This document shows, in pieces, positions 27,031 through 40,903 of a stretch of DNA of 64,000 nt. The notes below the pieces were generated by a model. The model searched no databases. It was not told the DNA's origin and saw nothing but the letters and a program-made list of their open reading frames with translations. Numbering within the stretch: position 1 is the first letter of the stretch; every line of letters begins with the position of its first letter. This DNA comes from Streptomyces sp. AC555_RSS877 (GTDB lineage Bacteria > Actinomycetota > Actinomycetes > Streptomycetales > Streptomycetaceae): assembly GCF_019049245.1 (NCBI RefSeq), contig NZ_JAGMUK010000030.1, positions 1 to 64,000 of the forward strand, given 5' to 3'. The translations under genes were made by a program, and so were the position numbers.

Positions 27031-28035
27031 ATGACAGTCGCCATCGACCGCGCGACCGGCGAGCGCCGCGGTGACCGCGAGCCGAGGTCCGGGCTGGGCC
27101 GGCGCCTGCGGCGCGGCTACCAGAAGCACTGGTACGCGTACGCGATGATCGCCCCGGTGGTGGTCGTCCTCGGTGTCCTCGTGCTCTACCCCCTGGCGTA
27201 CGGCCTCTACCTCACGCTCACCGACGCCAACAGCCTCAACACCGCCCGCACGATCGGCGTCAACCACATCGACGCCACCTACAAGTTCATCGGCCTCGAC
27301 AACTACGCCGACATCCTGTGGGGCGACACGGCCTACGACCGCTTCTGGTCGCACTTCATCTGGACGATCGTCTGGACCGCGCTGTGCGTCACCCTGCACT
27401 ACACGATCGGCCTGGGCCTCGCCCTGCTGCTCAACCAGAAGCTGCGCGGCCGCACCTTCTACCGGCTGGTCCTGATCCTGCCGTGGGCCGTGCCGACCTT
27501 CGTCACCGTCTTCGGCTGGCGGTTCATGCTCGCCGACGGCGGCATCATCAACTCCTTCCTGGACACCCTCCATCTGCCGACACCGCTGTGGCTGGAGGAC
27601 ACCTTCTGGCAGCGGTTCTCCGCGATCATGGTCAACACCTGGTGCGGTGTGCCGTTCATGATGCTGTCCCTGCTCGGCGGCCTGCAGTCCATCGACACCT
27701 CGCTGTACGAGGCCTCCGAGATGGACGGCGCCAACGCCTGGCAGCGCTTCAGGTACGTCACCCTGCCGGGCCTGAGGTCCGTCAGCTCCACCGTCGTCCT
27801 CCTCGGCATCATCTGGACCTTCAACCAGTTCGCGATCATCTTCCTGCTGTTCGGCAACACCGCCCCCGACGCGCAGATCCTCGTCACCTGGGCGTACTAC
27901 CTCGGCTTCGGACAGCAGCCGCGCGACTTCGCGCAGTCGGCGGCCTACGGCATCCTGCTGCTGGCCATTCTGATCGTCTTCACCTCCTTCTACCGCCGCT
28001 GGCTGAACCGCAATGACCAGCAGCTCGCGATCTGA
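27031..28035 (+). CDS. malF: Maltose ABC transporter permease MalF
   Basis: This is one of the two membrane subunits of the maltodextrin importer, 334 residues with about six helices. The first helix (YAMIAPVVVVLGVLVLYPLAYGLYL) starts near residue 35. The EAA loop contacting the ATPase is YEASEMDGANAWQRFRYVTLPGL. Unlike the enterobacterial MalF, it lacks a large periplasmic insertion, the normal short Gram-positive form. The start is the ATG after AAGAAGG; a 12-bp tandem duplication (GTGTCGAAGAAG / GTGTCGAAGCA) lies just before it. It is followed 13 bp later by malG. The ATPase is not encoded here; the multi-system MsiK is the expected partner from knowledge of Streptomyces. Confidence 0.95.
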   Translation: MTVAIDRATGERRGDREPRSGLGRRLRRGYQKHWYAYAMIAPVVVVLGVLVLYPLAYGLYLTLTDANSLNTARTIGVNHIDATYKFIGLDNYADILWGDTAYDRFWSHFIWTIVWTALCVTLHYTIGLGLALLLNQKLRGRTFYRLVLILPWAVPTFVTVFGWRFMLADGGIINSFLDTLHLPTPLWLEDTFWQRFSAIMVNTWCGVPFMMLSLLGGLQSIDTSLYEASEMDGANAWQRFRYVTLPGLRSVSSTVVLLGIIWTFNQFAIIFLLFGNTAPDAQILVTWAYYLGFGQQPRDFAQSAAYGILLLAILIVFTSFYRRWLNRNDQQLAI

Positions 28036-28048
28036 GGCAGGAGTCACC

Positions 28049-28960
28049 ATGAGTACGACCACCGTCGAGACCTCCGCCCCGGTGAACAAGGACGGCTCCA
28101 TGGCCGCCTCGCCGCGGAAGGGGACCAAGCGGGGCGAGAGCACCCCCGCCGCCCGCCTCGTCTCCCACGGCATCCTGATCGTCGCGAGCCTGATCGCGCT
28201 CTTCCCGGTCGCCTGGCTGGTCTTCCTGTCCCTCGGCCCGGACAAGGACGACTACCTGCATCCCGGGCGCATCTGGGGCAAGATGACGTTCGACAACTAC
28301 ACGTTCGTGCTTCAGGAGACGAAGTTCTTCGACTGGCTGCAGACCACGATGATCGTCACCCTGGGCACCACGCTCATCGGTGTCGTCATCTCCGCCACCA
28401 CCGGCTACGCGGTCTCGCGCATGCGCTTCCCGGGCTACCGGAAGTTCATGTGGGTGCTGCTGGTCACACAGATGTTCCCGGTGGCCGTCCTGATGGTGCC
28501 GATGTACCAGATCCTGTCGGAACTGCAGCTCATCGACAGCTACCTTGGTCTCATCCTGGTGTACTGCACGACCACGGTCCCGTACTGCGCATGGTTGATG
28601 AAGGGCTACTTCGACACCATCCCGTTCGAGATCGACGAGGCGGGACGGGTCGACGGGCTGACCCCCTTCGGCACGTTCGCGCGACTGATCCTGCCGCTCG
28701 CCAAGCCGGGCCTGGCGGTCGCCGCCTTCTACAGCTTCCTCACCGCCTTCGGCGAGGTCGCGTTCGCCGCGACGTTCATGCTGTCCGACACGAAGTACAC
28801 CTTCGCCGTCGGTCTGCAGACCTTCGTCAGCGAGCACGACGCGCAGCGCAATCTCATGGCCGCCACCGCGGTACTGATTGCCATACCCGTCTCCGCGTTC
28901 TTCTACTTCGTGCAGAAGAACCTGGTGACCGGCCTCACCGCGGGCGGCACGAAGGGCTAG
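28049..28960 (+). CDS. malG: Maltose ABC transporter permease MalG
   Basis: This is the second membrane subunit, 303 residues and six predicted helices, with a charged N-terminal tail of about 40 residues. The EAA loop is DEAGRVDGLTPFGTFARLILPLAKPG. The helices include ILIVASLIALFPVAWLVFLSL and VAAFYSFLTAFGEVAFAATFML. ATG 28049 follows GGCAGGAG. It is the last transporter gene; two inverted repeats follow, but the alpha-glucosidase gene begins only 150 bp later, so read-through is likely. Confidence 0.95.
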   Translation: MSTTTVETSAPVNKDGSMAASPRKGTKRGESTPAARLVSHGILIVASLIALFPVAWLVFLSLGPDKDDYLHPGRIWGKMTFDNYTFVLQETKFFDWLQTTMIVTLGTTLIGVVISATTGYAVSRMRFPGYRKFMWVLLVTQMFPVAVLMVPMYQILSELQLIDSYLGLILVYCTTTVPYCAWLMKGYFDTIPFEIDEAGRVDGLTPFGTFARLILPLAKPGLAVAAFYSFLTAFGEVAFAATFMLSDTKYTFAVGLQTFVSEHDAQRNLMAATAVLIAIPVSAFFYFVQKNLVTGLTAGGTKG

Positions 28961-28977
28961 CCCCTTCCGTCACGACT

Positions 28978-29044
28978 CCCGCGCGCCTGAGCGCGCGGGT
29001 GGCGGCCGCGGTGTCCATCCGACCCCGCAGGCACCGCGGCCGCC
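28978..29044 (+). terminator. Two consecutive hairpins after malG
   Basis: CCCGCGCGC/GCGCGCGGG (28978-28999, loop CTGA) is followed by a 13-bp perfect inverted repeat GGCGGCCGCGGTG (29001-29013) with its partner at 29032-29044. They could terminate or attenuate between malEFG and the alpha-glucosidase gene. Confidence 0.6.
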
Positions 29045-29110
29045 TCGTCACCCGCCGCCCTACCCACGTAAGCCTCCATGACCGAAAACCTGTTACGCAT
29101 CAAGGACGCC

Positions 29111-30805
29111 ATGAGCCAGCAGCACTCCGCCGACCCGGCCCCGACCCCCTTTTCTGAAGCGGCTGTCGCCACCGTCGTCAAGCGCCGCGACTGGTGGCGC
29201 GAGGCGGTGATCTACCAGGTCTATCCGCGCAGCTTCGCCGACAGCAACGGCGACGGCATGGGCGACCTGGAGGGCATCCGCACCCGACTTCCGTACCTGC
29301 GCGACCTCGGCGTGGACGCCGTGTGGCTCAGCCCCTTCTACGCCTCCCCGCAGGCCGACGCCGGCTACGACGTCGCCGACTACCGGGCCGTGGACCCCAT
29401 GTTCGGCAACCTCCTCGACGCCGACGCCCTGATCCGCGACGCCCGCGAACTGGGCCTGAGGATCATCGTCGACCTGGTCCCCAACCACTCCTCCGAGCAG
29501 CACGAGTGGTTCAAGCGGGCCGTGGCGGAAGGCCCCGGCTCGCCGCTGCGGGACCGCTACCACTTCCGGCCCGGCAAGGGCACGACGGGCGAGCTCCCGC
29601 CGAACGACTGGGAGTCGATCTTCGGCGGCCCGGCGTGGACACGCGTCACCGAACCGGACGGCACCCCCGGCGAGTGGTACCTGCACCTCTTCGCCCCCGA
29701 GCAGCCCGACTTCAACTGGGACCACCCCGCCGTCCGCGACGAGTTCCGCTCCATCCTCCGCTTCTGGCTCGACATGGGCGTCGACGGCTTCCGCATCGAC
29801 GTGGCGCACGGCCTGGTGAAGGCGGAGGGCCTGCCCGACCTCGGATCCCACGGCCAGCTCAAGCTGCTGGGCAACGATGTCATGCCGTTCTTCGACCAGG
29901 ACGGAGTGCACGCGATCTACCGCCAGTGGCGGACGATCCTGGACGAGTACGCGGGCGAGCAGATCTTCGTCGCCGAGGCCTGGACCCCGACCATCGAGCG
30001 CACCGCGAACTACGTCCGCCCGGACGAGCTGCACCAGGCCTTCAACTTCCAGTACCTGGCCACCGACTGGGACGCCGCGGAACTGCGGACGGTCATCGAC
30101 CGCACCCTGGAGGCGATGCGCCCGGTGGGCGCCCCCGCCACCTGGGTCCTCTCCAACCACGACGTCACCCGCCACGCCACCCGCTTCGCCAACCCGCCCG
30201 GCCTCGGCACCCAGATCCGCACGGCGGGCGACCGTGAACTCGGCCTGCGCCGGGCGCGGGCCGCGACCCTCCTCATGCTGGCGCTGCCCGGATCGGCGTA
30301 CGTCTACCAGGGCGAGGAACTCGGCCTCCCGGACGTCGTCGACCTGGCCGACGAGGTGCGCCAGGACCCCGCATACTTCCGGGGCGCCGGCCAGGACGGC
30401 TTCCGTGACGGCTGCCGGGTGCCGATCCCGTGGACGCGCGAGGGATCCTCGTACGGCTTCGGCGAGGGCGGCAGCTGGCTGCCGCAGCCCGAGGGCTGGG
30501 GCGAGCTGAGCATCGAGGCCCAGACCGGTGTCCCCGGCTCCACCCTGGAGCTCTACCGCTCCGCGATCGCCGCCCGCCGCGAACAGCCCGACCTCGGCGC
30601 GGGCGACAGTGTGGAGTGGCTGAAGGCCCCCGAAGGCGTCCTCGCCTTCCGCCGCGGCGAGTTCGTGTGCGTCGCCAACACCGGCACCGGGTCGGTGACC
30701 ACTCCGGCGTACGGCCGCCTGCTCATCGCCAGTGGCGAGATCGCCGAGACGGACGGCGAGGCGAAGCTGCCGGCGGACACGACGGTGTGGTGGACGGCCA
30801 ACTGA
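29111..30805 (+). CDS. GH13 alpha-glucosidase (cytoplasmic)
   Basis: This enzyme hydrolyses imported maltose and maltodextrins to glucose inside the cell; there is no signal peptide. It has 564 residues from ATG 29111 (AAGGACGCC upstream); ATG 29078 would add 11 residues but has no ribosome site. GH13 landmarks are AVIYQVYPRSFADSNGDGMGDL, DLVPNHSS, nucleophile Asp in GFRIDVAHG (about residue 230), acid Glu in FVAEAWTP and the transition-state Asp in LSNHDVTRH. This matches the oligo-alpha-1,4/1,6-glucosidase subfamilies of actinobacteria. It is the fourth gene of the mal unit, consistent with processing of the imported sugars. Confidence 0.9.
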   Translation: MSQQHSADPAPTPFSEAAVATVVKRRDWWREAVIYQVYPRSFADSNGDGMGDLEGIRTRLPYLRDLGVDAVWLSPFYASPQADAGYDVADYRAVDPMFGNLLDADALIRDARELGLRIIVDLVPNHSSEQHEWFKRAVAEGPGSPLRDRYHFRPGKGTTGELPPNDWESIFGGPAWTRVTEPDGTPGEWYLHLFAPEQPDFNWDHPAVRDEFRSILRFWLDMGVDGFRIDVAHGLVKAEGLPDLGSHGQLKLLGNDVMPFFDQDGVHAIYRQWRTILDEYAGEQIFVAEAWTPTIERTANYVRPDELHQAFNFQYLATDWDAAELRTVIDRTLEAMRPVGAPATWVLSNHDVTRHATRFANPPGLGTQIRTAGDRELGLRRARAATLLMLALPGSAYVYQGEELGLPDVVDLADEVRQDPAYFRGAGQDGFRDGCRVPIPWTREGSSYGFGEGGSWLPQPEGWGELSIEAQTGVPGSTLELYRSAIAARREQPDLGAGDSVEWLKAPEGVLAFRRGEFVCVANTGTGSVTTPAYGRLLIASGEIAETDGEAKLPADTTVWWTAN

Positions 30806-30835
30806 CCGTCCCCGCACAAGGTTTCCGGAATCCTC

Positions 30836-30870
30836 AGAGGCCCGCCTTCCGCTTCGGGAGGCGGGCCTCT
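30836..30870 (+). terminator. Terminator after the alpha-glucosidase gene
   Basis: A 12-bp perfect stem (AGAGGCCCGCCT with AGGCGGGCCTCT) lies 31 bp after the stop, separating the mal operon from the amylase promoter. Confidence 0.85.
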
Positions 30871-30893
30871 ACGATCTGCGGCACCGCACGGCT

Positions 30894-30911
30894 TTGCAAG
30901 CTTTCAGCAAG
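30894..30911 (+). promoter_or_regulatory. Candidate MalR site before alpha-amylase
   Basis: TTGCAAGCTTTCAGCAAG contains two GCAAG direct repeats 11 bp apart, about 27 bp before the amylase start. It resembles the repeats described for Streptomyces amylase promoters and those near malE here. Confidence 0.6.
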
Positions 30912-30937
30912 AACCTTCAACGGAGAAGGAACCCCAC

Positions 30938-32320
30938 ATGGCCAGAAGAGCCCTAGCCGGAGCATGCGCCCTCGTGGCGGGCGCCGCAGCAGCAGTCGTC
31001 GGCCCCGCCGGCACCGCACAGGCGGCGCCGCCCGGCACCAAGGACGTCACCGCCGTCCTCTTCGAGTGGAACTTCGCCTCGGTCGCCAAGGAGTGCACCA
31101 GCACGCTCGGCCCGGCCGGGTACGGCTACGTCCAGGTCTCCCCGCCCGCCGAGCACATACAGGGCCCGCAGTGGTGGACGTCGTACCAGCCGGTCAGCTA
31201 CCGGATCGCCGGCCGGCTGGGTGACGCCACCGCCTTCAAGAGCATGGTCGACACGTGTCACGCCGCCGGTGTGAAGGTCGTCGTCGACGCGGTCGTCAAC
31301 CACATGTCCGCGGGCGGCGGCACCGGAACCGGGGGTTCGTCGTACGCGAAGTACACCTACCCGGGCCTGTACTCCTCGTACGACTTCGACGACTGCACGG
31401 CGACGATCAGCGACTACACCAACCGCGCCAACGTCCAGAACTGCGAACTCGTCGGCCTCGCCGACCTGGACACGGGCGAGACCTATGTCCGCTCGGCCAT
31501 CGCCGGCTACCTGAACTCCCTGCTCGGCCACGGCGTCGACGGCTTCCGCATCGACGCGGCCAAGCACATCCCGGCGGCCGACCTGGCGAACATCAGGTCG
31601 CGGCTGACGAACACGTCCGTCTACTGGAAGCAGGAGGTCATCCACGGAAGCGGGGAGGCCGTCCAGCCGGCCGAGTACACCGGCAACGGCGACGTCCAGG
31701 AGTTCCGCTACGCCTACGACCTCAAGCGCGTCTTCAAGAACGAGAACCTCGCCTACCTGAAGAACTACGGCGAGGGCTGGGGCTACCTGAACAGCTCGGT
31801 CTCCGGCGTCTTCGTCGACAACCACGACACCGAGCGCAACGGCAGCACCCTGAACTACAAGGACGGCGCCGACTACACCCTGGCCAACGTCTTCATGCTC
31901 GCCCACCCGTACGGCGCCCCGGACGTCAACTCCGGCTACGAGTGGTCGAACGCGGACGCGGGGCCGCCCAACGGCGGCTCGGTCGGTGCCTGCTGGCAGG
32001 ACGGCTGGAAGTGCCAGCACGCCTGGCCGGAGATCCGGCGCATGGTCGCCTTCCGCAACGCGGTGCGCGGTGAGCCGGTCACCAACTGGTGGGACAACGG
32101 AGCCGACGCCATCGCCTTCGGCCGGGGCGCCAAGGGCTACGTCGCCATCAACCACGAGCCGGGCGGCCTGAGCCGCACCTACCAGACCTCGCTGCCCGCG
32201 GGGACGTACTGCAACGTGCAGAACAACACGGCGGTGACGGTCAACTCGAGCGGCCAGTTCACCGCGACGCTGGGCGCCGGCACGGCTCTGGCGATCCACG
32301 CGGGCAAGTCGAACTGCTGA
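30938..32320 (+). CDS. aml: Secreted alpha-amylase (GH13)
   Basis: This is an extracellular endo-amylase cutting alpha-1,4 bonds in starch, 460 residues. The signal peptide ([20 protein letters not shown]... cleavage after AQA-A) is followed by the mature start [16 protein letters not shown], typical of Streptomyces amylases of the animal-like GH13_32 group. Catalytic residues are seen in GFRIDAAKH (Asp, about residue 204), WKQEVIHG (Glu, about 233) and [11 protein letters not shown] (Asp, about 297). The C-terminal all-beta domain ends at [10 protein letters not shown]. There is no CBM20 starch-binding domain, which longer Streptomyces amylases carry. GGAGAAGGA precedes the ATG. It has its own promoter with a GCAAG repeat, so probably MalR-controlled. 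Confidence 0.95.
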   Translation: MARRALAGACALVAGAAAAVVGPAGTAQAAPPGTKDVTAVLFEWNFASVAKECTSTLGPAGYGYVQVSPPAEHIQGPQWWTSYQPVSYRIAGRLGDATAFKSMVDTCHAAGVKVVVDAVVNHMSAGGGTGTGGSSYAKYTYPGLYSSYDFDDCTATISDYTNRANVQNCELVGLADLDTGETYVRSAIAGYLNSLLGHGVDGFRIDAAKHIPAADLANIRSRLTNTSVYWKQEVIHGSGEAVQPAEYTGNGDVQEFRYAYDLKRVFKNENLAYLKNYGEGWGYLNSSVSGVFVDNHDTERNGSTLNYKDGADYTLANVFMLAHPYGAPDVNSGYEWSNADAGPPNGGSVGACWQDGWKCQHAWPEIRRMVAFRNAVRGEPVTNWWDNGADAIAFGRGAKGYVAINHEPGGLSRTYQTSLPAGTYCNVQNNTAVTVNSSGQFTATLGAGTALAIHAGKSNC

Positions 32321-32346
32321 AATTTCTTTCCGGAGGTTTCAGGACT

Positions 32347-32357
32347 CTTGCTGTAAG
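32347..32357 (+). promoter_or_regulatory. Candidate MalR half-site before amylopullulanase
   Basis: CTTGC-TG-TAAG is an imperfect inverted repeat of the GCAAG/CTTGC type, 70 bp before the GTG start. It is degenerate compared with the sites at malE and the amylase gene. Confidence 0.45.
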
Positions 32358-32426
32358 CCTTTCCTCGGCGATACGGTCGCGCGGGGTCGGACCCAAGACA
32401 GCCGTCGTCGCAAGGAGTCCACGTCC

Positions 32427-37817
<5,391 letters not shown>

Positions 37818-37833
37818 CAAGGGCATTACCTTG

Positions 37834-37867
37834 GTGGGGCGGACCCGATCCCGGGTCCGCCCCACCT
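37834..37867 (+). terminator. Terminator after amylopullulanase
   Basis: A 14-bp perfect stem (GGTGGGGCGGACCC with its complement) and a 6-base loop, starting 17 bp after the stop. Confidence 0.85.
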
Positions 37868-37898
37868 GTGTGTCCAAGACCGGAACCGGGACTGGCAG

Positions 37899-39521
37899 AT
37901 GGATGTCAACGGCAAGCGGACAGAGACGACCGTGCTGGTCGTGGACGACGTGGCGGCCAGCCGGTACGCCATGGGCGCCGTGCTGCGCCGCGCCGGTCAC
38001 CGGGTCGTCCCGGTCGCCTCCGGCTCCGAGGCTCTCGTGGAACTCGACGTACGGCTGCGCAAGGGCACGCTTGTGGACGTCGCCCTCGTCGACGTGAACC
38101 TGCCGGACATGAGCGGCTTCGAACTGTGCCGCCGGATCAAGGACCGGCCCCAGATGGCGGGCCTGCCCGTCGTGCACTTCTCGGCCTCCGCCGTGGACCC
38201 GGGCGACCGCTGCCAGGGGCTGGACGCGGGCGGCGAGGCGTATCTGACGGTGCCCGCCGAGCCCGCGGAGATCGACGCGGTGGTCCGGGCCGCGGTGCGC
38301 ACGGCACGGCTGCGGGCCGACTACCAGGCGCTGGCGCGGCGGCTGACGCTGCTGTCGGAGACCATCGTCACCGTCCAGGCCGCACGCTCCCTGCAGGAAC
38401 TCGCCGACGCCGCGGCCGAGGGCACCGCGCGGCTCACCGGCACCCCCGCCGCCGTCTTCGTCCTCGGCCCGGACGACGTGCTGCTGCGCGGCATCTCCCG
38501 GGACCGCACCTCGATCGCGCTGCCGGACGAGGGCGCCGACCGGACCGTGGCCGGTCTGCTCCGGCGGCTCACCCGCGGGCAGGCCGGAGTGCAGATCACC
38601 ACGGTGGCCGCGCCGCTGTGGCCCGCCGGGTTCTTCCGGCCCGGCATGCAGCACGACGCCCGCCTGGTGCTGATCCTCACCCAGGACGGCAACTCCGCGG
38701 TGTGCCTGGCCACCCCCACCCGCGGGGTGCGCCCGGTGGACCCGGACACCGAAGCCCTCGTGGCCCGGCTCGCACAGGCCACCGCGCTCGCCGCCGAGCC
38801 ACTGCTGATGTACCAGGTCGAGCGGCACGTCGCCCTCACCCTCCAGCACAGCTTCCTGCCCCAGCCGCACCGGCTGCCCGAGCTGCCGGGCATGGACGTC
38901 TCGGTCCGCTATGTGCCGGCGTCCCGGGAGACGGAGATCGGCGGCGACTTCTACGCCGCGCTGCGCACCCGCGAGGGCATGCTCACCGCGGTCGGCGACG
39001 TCGTCGGGCACTCGCTGGAGGCGGCGACGGTCATGGTCGAGATCCGGCACGCACTGCGCGCCTACTGCGTCGACGAGAGCGACCCGGCCGTCCTCGCCGA
39101 GCGGCTCGACCGGATGCTCCAGCACTACCACGACGACGTCACGGCCACCGTGTGCCTGGCCCTGATCGACCCCGCCACCGGGCGCACCCGCATCGCCAAC
39201 GCGGGCCACATCCCGCCGCTGATCATCCGGGACACCGGCAGCGCCGACTACACCAAGGCATCCGGTCCGCTGCTCGGCCTGGGTCTGCCCCACCCGGCGC
39301 CCACCGAGCTGTTCCTCGAACCCACCGACCGGCTCCTCATGATCACCGACGGTCTGATCGAGACCCGGGGCACGGACCTGGCGGCCTCCATGGAGCATCT
39401 CCGCGCGGCCGCCGCCGGCGCCCTGCCCGGCCTGGACGCCCTCTGCGACACGCTCCTGGCCTGCTTCGGCCACGACCGTGAGGACGACATCGCCATGCTG
39501 GCGCTGCAGCTGAAGAACTAA
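37899..39521 (+). CDS. Receiver-domain protein with GAF-like region and PP2C/SpoIIE phosphatase
   Basis: This is a signalling protein of 540 residues. Residues ~10-125 form a response-regulator receiver with TTVLVVDDVAASR and phospho-acceptor Asp in ALVDVNLPDMSG. The conserved Lys of the receiver is absent (YLTVP where YLTKP is usual). A short coiled helix and a GAF-like region follow. Residues ~310-540 are a PP2C-type serine/threonine phosphatase of the SpoIIE/RsbU class: EIGGDFYAA, AVGDVVGHSLEAA, NAGHIPPLI, LMITDGLIE and REDDIAMLAL hold the metal ligands. Such proteins dephosphorylate anti-sigma antagonists; no partner genes are adjacent. It is followed after 33 bp by the tautomerase gene. 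Confidence 0.92.
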   Translation: MDVNGKRTETTVLVVDDVAASRYAMGAVLRRAGHRVVPVASGSEALVELDVRLRKGTLVDVALVDVNLPDMSGFELCRRIKDRPQMAGLPVVHFSASAVDPGDRCQGLDAGGEAYLTVPAEPAEIDAVVRAAVRTARLRADYQALARRLTLLSETIVTVQAARSLQELADAAAEGTARLTGTPAAVFVLGPDDVLLRGISRDRTSIALPDEGADRTVAGLLRRLTRGQAGVQITTVAAPLWPAGFFRPGMQHDARLVLILTQDGNSAVCLATPTRGVRPVDPDTEALVARLAQATALAAEPLLMYQVERHVALTLQHSFLPQPHRLPELPGMDVSVRYVPASRETEIGGDFYAALRTREGMLTAVGDVVGHSLEAATVMVEIRHALRAYCVDESDPAVLAERLDRMLQHYHDDVTATVCLALIDPATGRTRIANAGHIPPLIIRDTGSADYTKASGPLLGLGLPHPAPTELFLEPTDRLLMITDGLIETRGTDLAASMEHLRAAAAGALPGLDALCDTLLACFGHDREDDIAMLALQLKN

Positions 39522-39554
39522 GGTGACTCCTGTTGCCCTAGAACAGGAGTGCTC

Positions 39555-39905
39555 ATGCCGCAGATCACCGTCGACTACTCCGCCGTGATGGCTCCCGCCT
39601 TCGACCGGGCCGGTTTCGCCAAGGCCCTGCACTCGGCGACGGTCGAGATCGCCGCGGCCAAGCCGGAGGCGTGCAAGACGCAGTTCCGTCGCAGCGAGTA
39701 CACGCTGGTCGGCTTCGACGAGGGGCACGCCATCGTCCACGTCACGATCGGCCTGCTCGCCGGACGCACCGAAGAGACCAAGGCGAGACTGACCGAAGCC
39801 GTCGTGGCGCTGCTGCACAAGCATGTGACGGACGAGGGCTTCGCGCTGCACGCCACCGCCGAGGTCCGCGACCTGGAACCCTCGTACCGCAGGCTGGAGC
39901 GCTAG
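39555..39905 (+). CDS. 5-carboxymethyl-2-hydroxymuconate isomerase-like tautomerase
   Basis: The protein has 116 residues of the tautomerase superfamily (CHMI/HpcD type). The mature N-terminus after Met removal is Pro (MPQITVDYS), the catalytic base of the family. Conserved segments are FRRSEYTLVGF, HAIVHVTIGLLAGRTEETK and FALHATAEVRDLEPSYRR. CHMI acts in homoprotocatechuate degradation, but no other pathway genes are here, so the real substrate is uncertain. CAGGAG precedes ATG 39555. The stop codon TAG is shared with the terminal repeat of the MITE that follows immediately, so the insertion marks the exact 3' end. Confidence 0.87.
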   Translation: MPQITVDYSAVMAPAFDRAGFAKALHSATVEIAAAKPEACKTQFRRSEYTLVGFDEGHAIVHVTIGLLAGRTEETKARLTEAVVALLHKHVTDEGFALHATAEVRDLEPSYRRLER

Positions 39906-40070
39906 GGGGTGTTTTGAAAGTCCCGCACAGCACCCACGGCGCCCGGCACGCACCCTCGCCGCACCGGCCAAAGACCCAAGTACGTCCAGTACGAGGGCCT
40001 TCGTCCGGCACGCCGAGGGCACGCACCGAACACCGCGGGCACCGCACAGGACTTCCAAAACACCCCCTAG
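39902..40070. mobile_element. Short MITE with 22-bp terminal inverted repeats
   Basis: The left end begins CTAGGGGGTGTTTTGAAAG (39902-39923 in full). The right end (40049-40070) is its reverse complement with one mismatch. The 169-bp element has no coding capacity. Elements beginning GGGTGTTTTG are repeatedly seen in Streptomyces intergenic regions (from general knowledge). Both outer ends read CTAG, compatible with YTAR-type target duplication. It lies between the convergent tautomerase and TetR genes. Confidence 0.8.
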
Positions 40071-40102
40071 AAGGGCCGGAGAGCCGGGGGGATGCGAGGG
40101 GC

Positions 40103-40792
40103 CTAGGAGGCCAGTGCGATCAGCCGGGTGGCCAGGTCGGTGAACGGGCCGTCGGCCGGCTCGTCCCTGAACATGTGCCGCGTCAGCGCGGCCATCTCCT
40201 CGTCGTGGGCGGCGCTCACGACGGCCAGCGCGGCGAAGTCGTGCACTAGCTGCACCTCCAGCTCGCCGCGCGGGATGCGCCGGCCGTCCAGCCAGATCAG
40301 CGCGGTCGACTCGGCGAGCGAGATCCAGGAGCGGATGACCAGCTCCAGGCGCGCGGGCGGGTTCTCCACCCGCAGATGCGAAAGGATCTGGTCATACGCG
40401 GCCTGCCGCACGGAGTCGATGAGCGCGTTCGTCGTCGACGAGCCGACGGCCGGGCCGCCGCGCATCAACGCCGAGAAGCCAGGCCCGTGATCGTCGACGA
40501 AGTCGAAGAACCGGCGCATCACCCGCAGCAGCCGGGCCCCCAGCGGACCCTCCAACGGTTCGACGAACCGGCTCGCCAGATCCTCCGACGCACGCTTCAA
40601 CGCGGCCTCGTACAGGCTGAGTTTGCCGGGGAAGTAGTGGTAGACCAGCGGGCGTGAGATACCGGCGGCAGCCGCTATCTCGTCGATGGAGACCTCGTCG
40701 GGCGAACGACGGCTGAACAGGTCGAGGGCGACGCCGATCAACTGCTGCCGCCGCTCCTCGACACCCATTCTGCGGCGTACCCCGATAGTCAT
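40103..40792 (-). CDS. TetR/AcrR family transcriptional regulator
   Basis: This is a DNA-binding repressor of 229 residues. The helix-turn-helix is VSIDEIAAAAGISRPLVYHYFPGKLSLYEAAL, very typical of TetR proteins. The effector domain contains RFFDFVDDHGPGFSALMRGGP and a C-terminal region of the type found in fatty-acid- or lipid-responsive actinobacterial TetRs (inference only). An ATG at 40768 (MGVEERR) is an alternative start; no clear ribosome site distinguishes them. No divergent target gene is adjacent: upstream is the co-oriented large membrane protein gene, and downstream is the MITE. Confidence 0.88.
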   Translation of the reverse strand: MTIGVRRRMGVEERRQQLIGVALDLFSRRSPDEVSIDEIAAAAGISRPLVYHYFPGKLSLYEAALKRASEDLASRFVEPLEGPLGARLLRVMRRFFDFVDDHGPGFSALMRGGPAVGSSTTNALIDSVRQAAYDQILSHLRVENPPARLELVIRSWISLAESTALIWLDGRRIPRGELEVQLVHDFAALAVVSAAHDEEMAALTRHMFRDEPADGPFTDLATRLIALAS

Positions 40793-40903
40793 ACGAACAC
40801 CTTACCGATCGGATCCGGCCCCGAACGGACCGGAGCGGCCAACGGTGTTCACGAATTCGCCACAAGACGATCACTTCAAGCAGGTCCGGCACGCGCTGTT
40901 CCG

